A DNA stretch of 64,000 nt from Meandrina meandrites. Its lineage: Eukaryota > Cnidaria > Anthozoa > Scleractinia > Meandrinidae. The stretch is from the NCBI GenBank assembly GCA_963693305.1, contig OY855912.1, positions 32,427,777-32,491,776 of the forward strand, given 5' to 3'. A model generated the notes under the pieces. It saw only the letters and a list, made by a program, of their open reading frames with translations, searched no databases and was not told the origin of the DNA. Both the position numbers and the translations under genes were made by a program. Below are positions 1-14,569 of the stretch, in pieces (position 1 is the first letter of the stretch; each line of letters starts with the position of its first letter).

Positions 1-307
1 CCAGCAGCGCAAAACGCCGGGTTGACGAAGGTCGTCCAATTGCTTTCAAAACTCGTTTTTTCGACTATCCCCATCGGGGCAAAACGAAAAAACACCCTTG
101 GGATCGAATTCCACGAGGTCGGTTTCATACCACCATTTTGGGGTGAATTTACCAAGTAGCGGAAAACGCTGGGTTGACGAAGGTCGTCCAATTGCGTTCA
201 AAACTCTTTTTTTTGAGATTCCCAATCGGGGCGAAACGAAATTCCACGAAACAAATTCCACGAGTTTGGTTTCAAACCACAATTATGGGTTTGCAAGCAG
301 CGCAAAA
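1..307 (-). repeat. 152-bp minisatellite, left flank
   Basis: About two copies of the 152-bp unit that forms the large array at 22219-28070, here in reverse complement. Landmarks are the stretch around GGAATTCCACGAGGTC, the box CATACCACCATTTTG and the run CGTCCAATTGC. The array probably continues left of the window. Its junction with the next satellite (AAAGCCAGCTGTGTAGTGCA, about 305-324) is mirrored at about 22204-22223. This is the outermost landmark showing that the two satellite arms are inverted copies of one another. Confidence 0.9.
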
Positions 308-3300
308 AGCCAGCTGTGTAGTGCACAGAGTACAGTGTACCGTGTCTAGTGCACAGAGTACAGTGTACCGTGTATAGTGCACAGTGCAGAGAGTACAGTG
401 TACCGTGTATTGTGCACAGAGTACAGTGTACCGTGTATGGTGCACAGTGCACAGAGTACAGTGTACCATGTATAGTGCACAGAGTACAGTGTACCGTGTA
501 TAGTGCACAGAGTACAGTGTACCGTGTATAGTGCACAGAGTAGAGTGTACCGTGTATAGTGCACAGTGCACAGAGTACAGTGTACCGTGCATAGTGCACA
601 GTGCGGAGAGTACAGTGTACCGTGTATATTGCACAGAGTACAGTGTACCGTGTATAGTGCAAAGAGTACAGTGTACCGTGTATAGTGCACAGAGTACAGT
701 GTACCGTGTATAGTGCACAGAGTACAGTGTACCGTGTATAGTGCACAGAGTAGAGTGTACCGTGTATAGTGCACAGTGCACAGAGTACTGTGTACCGTGT
801 ATAGAGCACAGTGCACAGTGCACAGAGTACAGTGTACCGTGTATAGGGCACAGCGCACAGAGTACAGTGTATATACCGTGTATATACCGTGTATATACCG
901 AGTATATACCGTATATACTACTATACCGTGTATAGTGCACAGTGCAGAGAGTACAGTGTACCGTGTATAGTGCACAGTGCACAGTGCACAGGGTACAGTG
1001 TACCGTGTATAGTGCACAGAGTACAGTGTACCGTGTATAGTGCACAGAGTAGAGTGTACCGTGTATAGTGCACAGTGCACAGTGTACAGTGTACCGTGCA
1101 TAGTGCACAGTGCACTGAGTCCAGTGTACCGTGTATAGTGCACAGTGCACAGAGTACAGTGTACCGTGTATAGTGCACAGTGCACAGAGTACAGTGTACC
1201 GTGTATAGTGCACAGTGCACAGAGAAGAGTGTACCGTGTATAGTGCACAGCGCACAGAGTACAGTGTACCGTGTATAGTGCACAGAGTACTGTGTACCGT
1301 GTATGGTGTACAGTGCACAGAGTACAGTTTACCGTGTATAGTGCACAGTGCAGAGAGTACAGTGTACCGTGTATTGTGCACAGAGTACAGTGTACCGTGT
1401 ATGGTGCACAGAGTACAGTGTACCGTGTATAGTGCACAGAGTACAGTGTACCGTGTATAGTGCACAGAGTAGAGTGTACCGTGTATAGTGCACAGTGCAC
1501 AGAGTACAGTGTACCGTGCATAGTGCACAGTGCGGAGAGTACAGTGTACCGTGTATATTGCACAGAGTACAGTGTACCGTGTATAGTGCAAAGAGTACAG
1601 TGTACCGTGTATAGTGCACAGAGTACAGTGTACCGTGTATAGTGCACAGAGTACAGTGTACCGTGTATAGTGCACAGAGTAGAGTGTACCGTGTATAGTG
1701 CACAGTGCACAGAGTACAGTGTACCGTGTATAGAGCACAGTGCACAGTGCACAGAGTACAGTGTACCGTGTATAGGGCACAGCGCACAGAGTACAGTGTA
1801 TATACCGTGTATATACCGTGTATATACCGAGTATATACCGTATATACTACTATACCGTGTATAGTGCACAGTGCAGAGAGTACAGTGTACCGTGTATAGT
1901 GCACAGTGCACAGTGCACAGAGTACAGTGTACCGTGTATAGTGCACAGAGTACAGTGTACCGTGTATAGTGCACAGAGTACAGTGTACCGTGTATAGTGC
2001 ACAGAGTAGAGTGTACCGTGTATAGTGCACAGTGCACAGAGGACAGTGTACCGTGTATAGTGCACAGTGCACAGAGTACAGTGTACCGTGTTTAGTGCAC
2101 AGGGCATAGAGTACAGTGTACCGTGTATAGTGCAGAGTACAGTGTACTGTGTATACTGCACAGTGCACAGAGTACAGTGTACCGTGTATAGTGCACAGTG
2201 CACAGAGTACAGTGTACCGTGTATAGTGCACAGTGCACAGTGCACAGAGTACAGTGTACCGTGTATAGTGCACAGTGCACAGAGTACAGTGTATATACCG
2301 TGTATATACCGTATATACTACTTTACCATGTATAGTGCACAGTGCACAGAGTACAGTGTACCGTGTATAGTGCACAGTGCACAGTGCACAGAGTACAGTG
2401 TTCCGTGTATAGTGTACAGAGTACAGTGTACCGTGTATAGTGCACAGAGTAAAGTGTACCGTGTATAGTGCACAGTGCACAGAGTACAGTTTACCGTGCA
2501 TAGTGGACAGTGCACTGAGTCCAGTGTACCGTGTATAGTGCACAGTGCACAGAGTACAGTGTACCGTGTATAGTGCACAGTGCACAGAGTACAGTTTACC
2601 GTGTATAGTGCACAGTGCATAGTGCACAGAGTACAGTGTACCGTGTATAGTGCACAGTGCACAGTGCACATAGTTCAGTGTACCGTGTATAGTGAACAGA
2701 GTACAGTGTGCCGTGTATAGTGCACAGAGTACAGTGTACCGTGTATAGTTTACAGTGCACAGAGTACAGTATACCGTGTATAGCACACAGTGCACAGGGT
2801 ACAGTGTACCGTGTATAGTGCACAGTGCACAGAGTACAGTGTACCGTGTTTAGTGCACAGGGCATAGAGTACAGTGTACCGTGTATAGTGCAGAGTACAG
2901 TGTACTGTGTATAGTGCACAGTGCACAGAGTACAGTGTACCGTGTATAGTGCACAGTGCACAGTGCACAGAGTACAGTGTACCGTGTATAGTGCACAGAG
3001 TACAGTGTACCGTGTGTAGTGCAATGAGTACAGTTTACCGTGTATAGTGCACAGAGTACAGTGTACCGTGTATAGTGCACAGTGCACAGAGTACAGTGTA
3101 CCGTGTATAGAGCACAGTGCACTGAGTCCAGTGTACCGTGTATAGTGCACAGTGCACAGAGTACAGTGTACCGTGTATAGTGCACAGTGCACAGAGTAAA
3201 GTGTACCGTGTATAGTGCACAGTGCACAGTGCACAGAGTACAGTGTACCGTGTATAGTGCACAGAGTAGAGTGTACCGTGTATAGTGCACAGTGCACAGA

Positions 3301-6300
3301 GTACAGTGTACCGTGTATAGTGCACAGTGCACAGAGTACAGTGTACCGTGTATAGAGCACAGTGCACAGTGCACAGAGTACAGTGTACCGTGTATAGTGC
3401 ACAGTGCACAGTGCACAGAGTACAGTGTACCGTGTATAGTGCACAGAGTAGAGTGTACCGTGTATAGTGCACAGTGCACAGAGTACAGTGTACCGTGTAT
3501 AGTTCACAGTGCACAGAGTACAGTGTACCGTGTATAGTACACAGTGCACAGGGTACAGTGTACCGTGTATAGTGCACAGTGCACAGAGTACAGTGTACCG
3601 TGTTTAGTGCACAGGGCATAGAGTACAGTGTACCGTGTATAGTGCAGAGTACAGTGTACTGTGTATAGTGCACAGTGCACAGAGTACAGTGTACCGTGTA
3701 TAGTGCACAGTGCAGAGAGTACAGTGTACCGTGTATAGTGCACAGAGTACAGTGTACCGTGTATAGTGCACAGAGTACAGTGTACCGTGTATAGTGCACA
3801 GAGTAGAGTGTACCGTGTATAGTGCACAGTGCACAGAGTACAGTGTACCGTGTATAGAGCACAGTGCACAGTGCACAGAGTACAGTGTACCGTGTATAGG
3901 GCACAGCGCACAGAGTACAGTGTATATACCGTGTATATACCGTGTATATACCGAGTATATACCGTATATACTACTATACCGTGTATAGTGCACAGTGCAG
4001 AGAGTACAGTGTACCGTGTATAGTGCACAGTGCACAGTGCACAGAGTACAGTGTACCGTGTATAGTGCACAGAGTACAGTGTACCGTGTATAGTGCACAG
4101 AGTAGAGTGTACCGTGTATAGTGCACAGTGCACAGAGTACAGTGTACCGTGCATAGTGCACAGTGCACTGAGTCCAGTGTACCGTGTATAGTGCACAGTG
4201 CACAGAGTAATGTGTACCGTGTATAGTGCACAGTGCACAGAGTACAGTGTACCGTGTATAGTGCACAGTGCACAGTGCACAGAGTAGAGTGTACCGTGTT
4301 TAGTGCACAGCGCACAGAGTACAGTGTACCGTGTATAGTGCACAGAGTACTGTGTACCGTGTATGGTGTACAGTGCACAGAGTACAGTGTACCGTGTATA
4401 GTGCACAGTGCAGAGAGTACAGTGTACCGTGTATTGTGCACAGAGTACAGTGTACCGTGTATGGTGCACAGAGTACCGTGTACCGTGTATAGTGCACAGA
4501 GTACAGTGTACCGTGTATAGTGCACAGAGTAGAGTGTACCGTGTATAGTTCACAGTGCACAGAGTACAGTGTACCGTGCATAGTGCACAGTGCAGAGAGT
4601 ACAGTGTACCGTGTATAGTGCACAGAGTACAGTGTACCATGTATAGTGCAAAGAGTACAGTGTTCCGTGTATAGTGCACAGAGTACAGTGTACCGTGTAT
4701 AGTGCACAGTGCACAGAGTACAGTGTACCGTGTATAGAGCACAGTGCACTGAGTCCAGTGTACCGTGTATAGTGCACAGTGCACAGAGTACAGTGTACCG
4801 TGTATAGTGCACAGTGCACAGAGTACAGTGTACCGTGTATAGTGCACAGTGCACAGTGCACAGAGTACAGTGTACCGTGTATAGTGCACAGCGCACAGAG
4901 TACAGTGTATATACCGTGTATATACCGTATATACTACTATACCGTGTATAGTGCACAGTGCACAGAGTACAGTGTACCGTGTATAGTGCACAGTGCACAG
5001 TGCACAGAGTACAGTGTACCGTGTATAGTGTACAGCGTACAGTGTACAGTGTATAGTGCACAGAGTAGATTGTACCGTGTATAGTGCACAGTGCACAGAG
5101 TACAGTTTACCGTGCATAGTGCACAGTGCAGAGTGCACAGAGTACAGTGTACCGTGTATAGTGCACAGTGCACAGAGGACAGTGTACCGTGTATAGTGCA
5201 CAGTGCACAGAGTACAGTGTACCGTGTATAGTACACAGTGCACAGTGCACAGAGTACAGTGTACCGTGTATAGTGCACAGTGCACAGTGCACAGAGTACA
5301 GTGTACCGTGTATAGTGCACAGCGCACAGAGTACAGTGTACCATGTATAGTGCACAGAGTACTGTGTACCGTGTATGGTGTACAGTGCACAGAGTACAGT
5401 GTACCGTGTATAGTGAACAGAGTACAGTGTGCCGTGTATAGTGCACAGAGTACAGTGTACCGTGTATAGTTCACAGTGCACAGAGTACAGTGTACCGTGT
5501 ATAGTACACAGTGCACAGGGTACAGTGTACCGTGTATAGTGCACAGTGCACAGAGTACAGTGTACCGTGTTTAGTGCACAGGGCATAGAGTACAGTGTAC
5601 CGTGTATAGTGCAGAGTACAGTGTACTGTGTATAGTGCACAGTGCACAGAGTACAGTGTACCATGTATAGTGCACAGTGCACAGCGTACAGTGTACCGTG
5701 TATAGTGCACAGCACACAGAGTACAGTGTACCGTGTATAGTGCACAGTGCACAGAGTACAGTGTACCGTGTATAGTGCACAGTGCACAGAGTACAGTGTA
5801 CCGTGTATAGTGCACAGTGCACAGAGTACAGTGTACCGTGTATTGTGCACAGAGTACAGTGTACCGTGTATAGTGTACAGTGCACAGAGTACAGTGCACA
5901 GAGTACAGTGTACCGTGTATAGTGAACATAGTACAGTGTACCGTGTATAGTGCACAGAGTACAGTGTACCGTGTTTAGTGCACAGTGCAAAGAGTACAGT
6001 GTACCGTGTATAGTGCAGAGTACAGTGTACTGTGTATAGTGCACAGTGCACAGAGTACAGTGTACCGTGTATAGTGCACAGTGCACAGCGTACAGTGTAC
6101 CGTGTATAGTGCACAGCACACAGAGTACAGTGTACCGTGTATAGTGCACAGTGCACTGAGTACAGTGCACCGTGTATAGTGCACAGTGCACAGAGTACAG
6201 TGTACCGTGTATAGTGCACGGTGCACAGAGTACAGTGTACCGTGTATAGTGCACAGTGCACAGAGTACAGTGTACCACGTATAGTGCACAGGGCACAGAG

Positions 6301-9300
6301 TACAGTGTACCGTGGATAGTGCACAGCGTACAGGCTACTGTGTATAGTGGACAGTGCACAGAGTACAGTGTACCGTGTATAGTGCACAGTGCACAGTGTA
6401 CCATGTATAGTGAACAGAGTACAGTGTACCGTGTATAGTGCAGAGTACAGTGTACTGTGTATAGTGCACAGTGCACAGAGTACAGTGTACCATGTACAGT
6501 GCACAGTGCACAGCGTACAGTGTACCGTGTATAGTGCACAGCACACAGAGTACAGTGTACCGTGTATAGTGCACAGTGCACAGAGTACAGTGTACCGTGT
6601 ATAGTGCACAGTGCACAGAGTACAGTGTACCGTGTATAGTGCACAGTGCACAGAGTACAGTGTACCGTGTATAGTGCACAGTGCACAGAGTACAGTGTAC
6701 CGTGTATTGTGCACAGAGTACAGTGTACCGTGTATAGTGTACAGTGCACAGAGTACAGTGCACAGAGTACAGTGTACCGTGTATAGTGAACATAGTACAG
6801 TGTACCGTGTATAGTGCACAGAGTACAGTGTACCGTGTTTAGTGCACAGTGCAAAGAGTACAGTGTACCGTGTATAGTGCACAGTGCACAGAGTACAGTG
6901 TACCGTGTATAGTGCACAGTGCACAGAGTACAGTGTACCGTGTTTAGTGCACAGGGCATAGAGTACAGTGTACCGTGTAAAGTGCAGAGTACAGTGTACT
7001 GTGTATAGTGCACAGTGCACAGAGTACAGTGTACCGTGTATAGTGCACAGTGCACAGCGTACAGTGTACCGTGTATAGTGCACCGCACACAGAGTACAGT
7101 GTACCGTGTATAGTGCACACTGCACAGAGTACAGTGCACCGTGTATAGTGCACAGTGCACAGAGTACAGTGTACCGTGTATAGTGCACGGTGCACAGAGT
7201 ACAGTGTACCGTGTATAGTGCACAGTGCACAGAGTACAGTGTACCACGTATAGTGCACAGGGCACAGAGTACAGTGTACCGTGGATAGTGCACAGAGTAC
7301 AGGCTACTGTGTATAGTGGACAGTGCACAGAGTACAGTGTACCGTGTATAGTGCAAAGTGCACAGTGTACCATGTATAGTGAACAGAGTACAGTGTACCG
7401 TGTATAGTACACAGTGCACAGAGTACAGTGTACCGTGTATAGTGCACAGAGTACAGTGTACCGTTTATAGTGCACAGTGCACAGAGTACAGTGTACTGTG
7501 TATAGTGCACAGAGTACAGTGTACCGTGTATTAGAAAACAGTGCACAGTGCACAGAGTACAGTGTACCGTGTATAGTGCCCAGTGCACAGAGTACAGTGT
7601 ACCGTGTATAGTGCACAGTGCACAGTGCACAGAGTACAGTGTACCGTGTATAGTGCACAGCGCACAGAGTACAGTGTACCGTGTATAGTGCACAGTGCAC
7701 AGAGTACAGTGTACCGTGTATAGTGCACAGTGCACAGAGTACAGTGTACCGTGTATAGTGCACAGTGCACAGTGCACAGAGTACGGTGTACCGTGTATAG
7801 TGCACAGCGCACAGAGTACAGTGTACCGTGTATAGTGCACAGAGTACTGTGTACTGTGTATGGTGTACAGTGCACAGAGTACAGTGTACCGTGTATAGTG
7901 CACAGTGCAGAGAGTACAGTGTACTGTGTATTGTGCACAGAGTACAGTGTACCGTGTATGGTGCACAGTGCACAGAGTACAGTGTACCGTGTATAGTGCA
8001 CAGAGTACAGTGTACCGTGTATAGTGCACAGAGTAGGGTGTACCGTGTATAGTGCACAGTGCACAGAGTACAGTGTACCGTGCATAGTGCACAGTGCAGA
8101 GAGTACAGTGTACCGTGTATAGTGCACAGAGTACAGTGTACCGTGTATAGTGCAATGAGTACAGTTTACCGTGTATAGTGCACAGAGTACAGTGTACCGT
8201 GTATAGTGCACAGTGCACAGAGTACAGTGTACCGTGTATAGAGCACAGTGCACTGAGTCCAGTGTACCGTGTATAGTGCACAGTGCACAGAGTACAGTGT
8301 ACCGTGTATAGTGCACAGTGCACAGAGTACAGTGTACCGTGTATAGTGCACAAGGCACAGTGCACAGAGTACAGTGTACCGTGTATAGTGCACAGAGTAG
8401 AGTGTACCGTGTATAGTGCACAGTGCACAGAGTACAGTGTACCGTGTATAGTGCACAGTGCACAGAGTACAGTGTACTGTGTATAGTGCACAGTGCACAG
8501 TGCACAGAGTACAGTGTACCGTGTATAGTGCACAGTGCACAGTGCACAGAGTACAGTGTACCGTGTATAGTGCACAGAGTAGAGTGTACCGTGTATAGTG
8601 CACAGTGCACAGAGTACAGTGTACCGTGTATAGTTCACAGTGCACAGAGTACAGTGTACCGTGTATAGTACACAGTGCACAGGGTACAGTGTACCGTGTA
8701 TAGTGCACAGTGCACAGAGTACAGTGTACCGTGTTTAGTGCACAGGGCATAGAGTACAGTGTACCGTGTATAGTGCAGAGTACAGTGTACTGTGTATAGT
8801 GCACAGTGCACAGAGTACAGTGTACCGTGTATAGTGCACAGTGCACAGAGTACAGTGTACCGTGTATAGTGCACAGTGCACAGTGCACAGAGTACAGTGT
8901 ACCGTGTATAGTGCACAGTGCACAGAGTACAGTGTATATACCGTGTATATACCGTATATACTACTTTACCATGTATAGTGCACAGTGCACAGAGTACAGT
9001 GTACCGTGTATAGTGCACAGTGCACAGTGCACAGAGTACAGTGTTCCGTGTATAGTGTACAGAGTACAGTGTACCGTGTATAGTGCACAGAGTAAAGTGT
9101 ACCGTGTATAGTGCACAGTGCACAGAGTACAGTTTACCGTGCATAGTGGACAGTGCACTGAGTCCAGTGTACCGTGTATAGTGCACAGTGCACAGAGTAC
9201 AGTGTACCGTGTATAGTGCACAGTGCACAGAGTACAGTTTACCGTGTATAGTGCACAGTGCATAGTGCACAGAGTACAGTGTACCGTGTATAGTGCACAG

Positions 9301-12300
9301 TGCACAGTGCACAGAGTACAGTGTACCGTGTATAGTGAACAGAGTACAGTGTGCCGTGTATAGTGCACAGAGTACAGTGTACCGTGTATAGTTCACAGTG
9401 CACAGAGTACAGTATACCGTGTATAGTACACAGTGCACAGGGTACAGTGTACCGTGTATAGTGCACAGTGCACAGAGTACAGTGTACCGTGTTTAGTGCA
9501 CAGGGCATAGAGTACAGTGTACCGTGTATAGTGCAGAGTACAGTGTACTGTGTATAGTGCACAGTGCACAGAGTACAGTGTACCGTGTATAGTGCACAGT
9601 GCACAGTGCACAGAGTACAGTGTACCGTGTATAGTGCACAGAGTACAGTGTACCGTGTATAGTGCAATGAGTACAGTTTACCGTGTATAGTGCACAGAGT
9701 ACAGTGTACCGTGTATAGTGCACAGTGCACAGAGTACAGTGTACCGTGTATAGAGCACAGTGCACTGAGTCCAGTGTACCGTGTATAGTGTATAGTGCAC
9801 AGAGTACAGTGTACCGTGTATAGTGCACAGTGCACAGAGTACAGTGTACCGTGTATAGTGCACAGTGCACAGTGCACAGAGTACAGTGTACCGTGTATAG
9901 TGCACAGAGTAGAGTGTACCGTGTATAGTGCACAGTGCACAGAGTACAGTGTACCGTGTATAGTGCACAGTGCACAGAGTACAGTGTACCGTGTATAGAG
10001 CACAGTGCACAGTGCACAGAGTACAGTGTACCGTGTATAGTGCACAGTGCACAGTGCACAGAGTACAGTGTACCGTGTATAGTGCACAGAGTAGAGTGTA
10101 CCGTGTATAGTGCACAGTGCACAGAGTACAGTGTACCGTGTATAGTTCACAGTGCACAGAGTACAGTGTACCGTGTATAGTACACAGTGCACAGGGTACA
10201 GTGTACCGTGTATAGTGCACAGTGCACAGAGTACAGTGTACCGTGTTTAGTGCACAGGGCATAGAGTACAGTGTACCGTGTATAGTGCAGAGTACAGTGT
10301 ACTGTGTATAGTGCACAGTGCACAGAGTACAGTGTACCGTGTATAGTGCACAGTGCACAGAGTACAGTGTACCGTGTATAGTGAACAGTGCACAGTGCAC
10401 AGAGTACAGTGTACCGTGTATAGTGCACAGTGCACAGAGTACAGTGTATATACCGTGTATATACCGTATATACTACTTTACCATGTATAGTGCACAGTGC
10501 ACAGAGTACAGTGTACCGTGTATAGTGCACAGTGCACAGTGCACAGAGTACAGTGTTCCGTGTATAGTGTACAGAGTACAGTGTACCGTGTATAGTGCAC
10601 AGAGTAAAGTGTACCGTGTATAGTGCACAGTGCACAGAGTACAGTTTACCGTCCATAGTGGACAGTGCACTGAGTCCAGTGTACCGTGTATAGTGCACAG
10701 TGCACAGAGTACAGTGTACCGTGTATAGTGCACAGTGCACAGAGTACAGTTTACCGTGTATAGTGCACAGTGCATAGTGCACAGAGTACAGTGTACCGTG
10801 TATAGTGCACAGTGCACAGTGCACAGAGTACAGTGTACCGTGTATAGTGAACAGAGTACAGTGTGCCGTGTATAGTGCACAGAGTACAGTGTACCGTGTA
10901 TAGTTCACAGTGCACAGAGTACAGTATACCGTGTATAATACACAGTGCACAGGGTACAGTGTACCGTGTATAGTGCACAGTGCACAGAGTACAGTGTACC
11001 GTGTTTAGTGCACAGGGCATAGAGTACAGTGTACCGTGTATAGTGCAGAGTACAGTGTACTGTGTATAGTGCACAGTGCACAGAGTACAGTGTACCGTGT
11101 ATAGTGCACAGTGCACAGTGCACAGAGTACAGTGTACCGTGTATAGTGCACAGTGCACAGAGTACAGTGTACCGTGTATAGAGCACAGTGCACAGTGCAC
11201 AGAGTACAGTGTACCGTGTATAGTGCACAGTGCACAGTGCACAGAGTAGAGTGTTCCGTGTATAGTGTACAGAGTACAGTGTACCGTGTATAGTGCACAG
11301 AGTAAAGTGTACCGTGTATAGTGCACAGTGCACAGAGTACAGTTTACCGTGCATAGTGGACAGTGCACAGTGTACAGCGTACAGTGTACCGTGTATAGTG
11401 CACAGCACACAGAGTACAGTGTACCGTGTATAGTGCACAGTGCACAGAGTACAGTGTACTGTGTATAGTGCACAGTGCACAGAGTACAGTGTACCGTGTA
11501 TAGTGCACAGTGCACAGAGTACAGTGTACCGTGTATAGTGCACAGTGCACAGAGTACAGTGTACCGTGTATAGTGCACAGTGCACAGTGCACAGAGTACA
11601 GTGTACCGTGTATAGTGCACAGTGCACAGCGTACAGTGTACCGTGTATTGTGCACAGCACACAGAGTACAGTGTACCGTGTATAGTGCACAGTGCACAGA
11701 GTACAGTGCACCGTGTATAGTGCACAGTGCACAGCGTACAGTGTACCGTGTATTGTGCACAGCACACAGAGTACAGTGTACCGTGTATAGTGCACAGTGC
11801 ACAGAGTACAGTGCACCGTGTATAGTGCACAGTGCACAGAGTACAGTGTACCGTGTATAGTGCACGGTGCACAGAGTACAGTGTACCGTGTATAGTGCAC
11901 AGTGCACAGAGTACAGTGTACCACGTATAGTGCACAGGGCACAGAGTACAGTGTACCGTGGATAGTGCACAGAGTACAGGGTACTGTGTATAGTGGACAG
12001 TGCACAGAGTACAGTGTACCATGTATAGTGCACAGTGTACCATGTATAGTGAACAGAGTACAGTGTACAGTGTATAGTACACAGTGCACAGAGTACAGTG
12101 TACCGTGTATAGTGCACAGAGTACAGTGTACCGTTTATAGTGCACAGTGCACAGAGTACTGTGTATAGTGCACAGAGTACAGTGTACCGTGTATTACAAA
12201 ACAGTGCACAGTGCACAGAGTACAGTGTACCGTGTATAGTGCACAGTGCACAGAGTACAGTGTACCGTGTATAGTGCACAGTGCACAGAGTACAGTGTAC

Positions 12301-14146
12301 CGTGTATAGTGCACAGTGCACAGAGTACAGTGTACCGTGTATAGTGCACAGTGCACAGTGCACAGAGTACAGTGTACCGTGTATAGTGCACAGAGTAGAG
12401 TGTACCGTGTATAGTGCACAGAGTACAGTGTACCGTTTATAGTGCACAGTGCACAGAGTACTGTGTATAGTGCACAGAGTACAGTGTACCGTGTATTACA
12501 AAACAGTGCACAGTGCACAGAGTACAGTGTACCGTGTATAGTGCACAGCGCACAGAGTACAGTGTACCGTGTATAGTGCACAGTGCACAGAGTACAGTGT
12601 ACTGTGTATAGGGCACAGTGCACAGAGTACAGTGTACCGTGTATAGTGCACAGTGCACAGTGCACAGAGTACAGTGTACCATGTATAGTGCACAGCGCAC
12701 AGAGTACAGTGTACCGTGTATAGTGCACAGAGTACTGTGTACTGTGTATGGTGTACAGTGCACAGAGTACAGTGTACCGTGTATAGTGCACAGTGCAGAG
12801 AGTACAGTGTACTGTGTATTGTGCACAGAGTACAGTGTACCGTACATGGTGCACAGTGCACAGAGTACAGAATACCGTGTATAGTGCCCAGAGTACAGTG
12901 TACCGTGTATAGTGCACAGAGTACAGTGTACCGTGTATAGTGCACAGAGTAGGGTGTACCGTGTATAGTGCACAGTGCACAGAGCACAGTGTACCGTGCA
13001 TAGTGCACAGTGCAGAGAGTACAGTGTACCGTGTATAGTGCACAGAGTACAGTGTACCGTGTATAGTGCAAAGAATACAGTGTACCGTGTATAGTGCACA
13101 GAGTACAGTGTACCGTGTATAGTGCACAGTGCACAGAGTACAGTGTACCGTGTATAGAGCACAGTGCACTGAGTCCAGTGTACCGTGTATAGTGCACAGT
13201 GCACAGAGTACAGTGTACCGTGTATAGTGCACAGTGCACAGAGTACAGTGTACCGTGTATAGTGCACAGTGCACAGTGCACAGAGTACAGTGTACCGTGT
13301 ATAGTGCACAGCGCACAGAGTACAGTGTATATACCGTGTATATACCGTATATACTACTTTACCATGTATAGTGCACAGTGCACAGAGTACAGTGTACCGT
13401 GTATAGTGCACAGTGCACAGTGCACAGAGTACAGTGTACCGTGTATAGTGTACAGAGTACAGTGTACCGTGTATAGTGCACAGAGTAAAGTGTACCGTGT
13501 TTAGTGCACAGTGCACAGAGTACAGTTTACCGTGCATAGTGGACAGCACACTGAGTACAGTGTACCGTGTATAGTGCACAGTGCACAGAGTACAGTGTAC
13601 CGTGTATAGTGCACAGTGCACAGAGTACAGTGTACCGTGTATAGTGCACAGTGCACAGAGTACAGTGTACCGTGTATAGTGCACAGTGCACAGAGTATAG
13701 TGTACCGTGTATAGTGCACAGAGTACAGTGTACCGTGTATAGTGTACAGTGCACAGAGTACAGTGCACAGAGTACAGTGTACCGTGTATAGTGAACATAG
13801 TACAGTGTACCGTGTATAGTGCACAGAGTACAGTGTACCGTGTTTAGTGCACAGTGCACAGAGTACAGTGTACCGTGTATGGTGCACAGTGCACAGAGTA
13901 CAGTGTACCGTGTATAGTGCACAGTGCACAGAGTATAGTGTACCGTGTATAGTGCACAGACTACAGTGTACCGTGTATAGTGTACAGTGCACAGAGTACA
14001 GTGCACAGAGTACAGTGTACCGTGTATAGTGAACATAGTACAGTGTACCGTGTATAGTGCACAGAGTACAGTGTACCGTGTTTAGTGCACAGTGCACAGA
14101 GTACAGTGTACCGTGTATGGTGCACAGTGCACAGAGTACAGTGTAC
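308..14146 (+). repeat. Heptamer-stepped satellite, left arm distal block
   Basis: Continuous tandem repeat of 28-bp and 35-bp units. The 28-bp unit is four related 7-mers in order: GTGCACA, GAGTACA, GTGTACC, GTGTATA. The 35-bp unit has one more GTGCACA, and 42-bp units have two. Larger blocks are re-copied: the segment at about 531-935 recurs 929 bp later, 8635-9438 recurs at 10147-10950 (offset 1512), and 2596-3549 recurs at 9239-10192 (offset 6643). A sub-block of TATATACC steps recurs at about 873-925, 1800-1855, 2290-2330, 3925-3980, 4905-4940, 8935-8970, 10445-10478 and 13327-13362. The minus strand of the unit has no stop codon in any frame. I see no gene here. Confidence 0.95.
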
Positions 14147-14154
14147 CGTGTATA

Positions 14155-14569
14155 CCCGGAGGGGGCACTTCCTATAAATGGGCTAATGGGGATGTGCCGC
14201 TTGATGGGTTCGCATTTTCACGACAGGACTGACTATAATGGGGCCGCTTTTTCAAGCACTTTTTATAGGGTGACTAGAATAAAGTCACACTTTTCTGGGT
14301 TTTGAGGGTAAGAAAATTATGGCAAGTTGTGATTTATAAACGGAAAGATTCGCCAAAAAGAAAAAGTTACCGTATTCATTGCTGTTGTTTAATATTTGAC
14401 AAACGGCTCCCATTACGTGACTAAGTTGGGGTCATGAAAATTACCTTTACCCAAAAGTGACTAAGATGGGGTCTATAATTGGCCATAGAATATGACTATA
14501 ATGGGGTAGGGGTTCTGAGAGACTAGCGGCACATACCCAACAAAGATTGCCCCAAGTAACCCCCCCGGG
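14155..14569 (+). mobile_element. 415-bp MITE inside satellite, left copy
   Basis: Non-satellite insert in the array. Both sides carry the 8-bp direct repeat CGTGTATA (14147-14154 and 14570-14577), which reads as a target-site duplication because uninterrupted satellite has one copy. The ends are imperfect inverted repeats of about 16 bp, CCCGGAGGGGGCACTT at the left and the reverse complement of AAGTAACCCCCCCGGG at the right. There is no coding capacity for a transposase, so this is a non-autonomous DNA element. An 8-bp duplication suits hAT-like transposases, but the superfamily is not established. The interior repeats a motif close to TGACTATAATGGGGTC several times. Confidence 0.8.

Noticed and set aside
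272..8057. ORFs of 500-830 codons on the minus strand of the left satellite arm
   Set aside because: They arise because the satellite's minus strand has no stop codon in any frame; overlapping ORFs in all three frames translate the same repeat.
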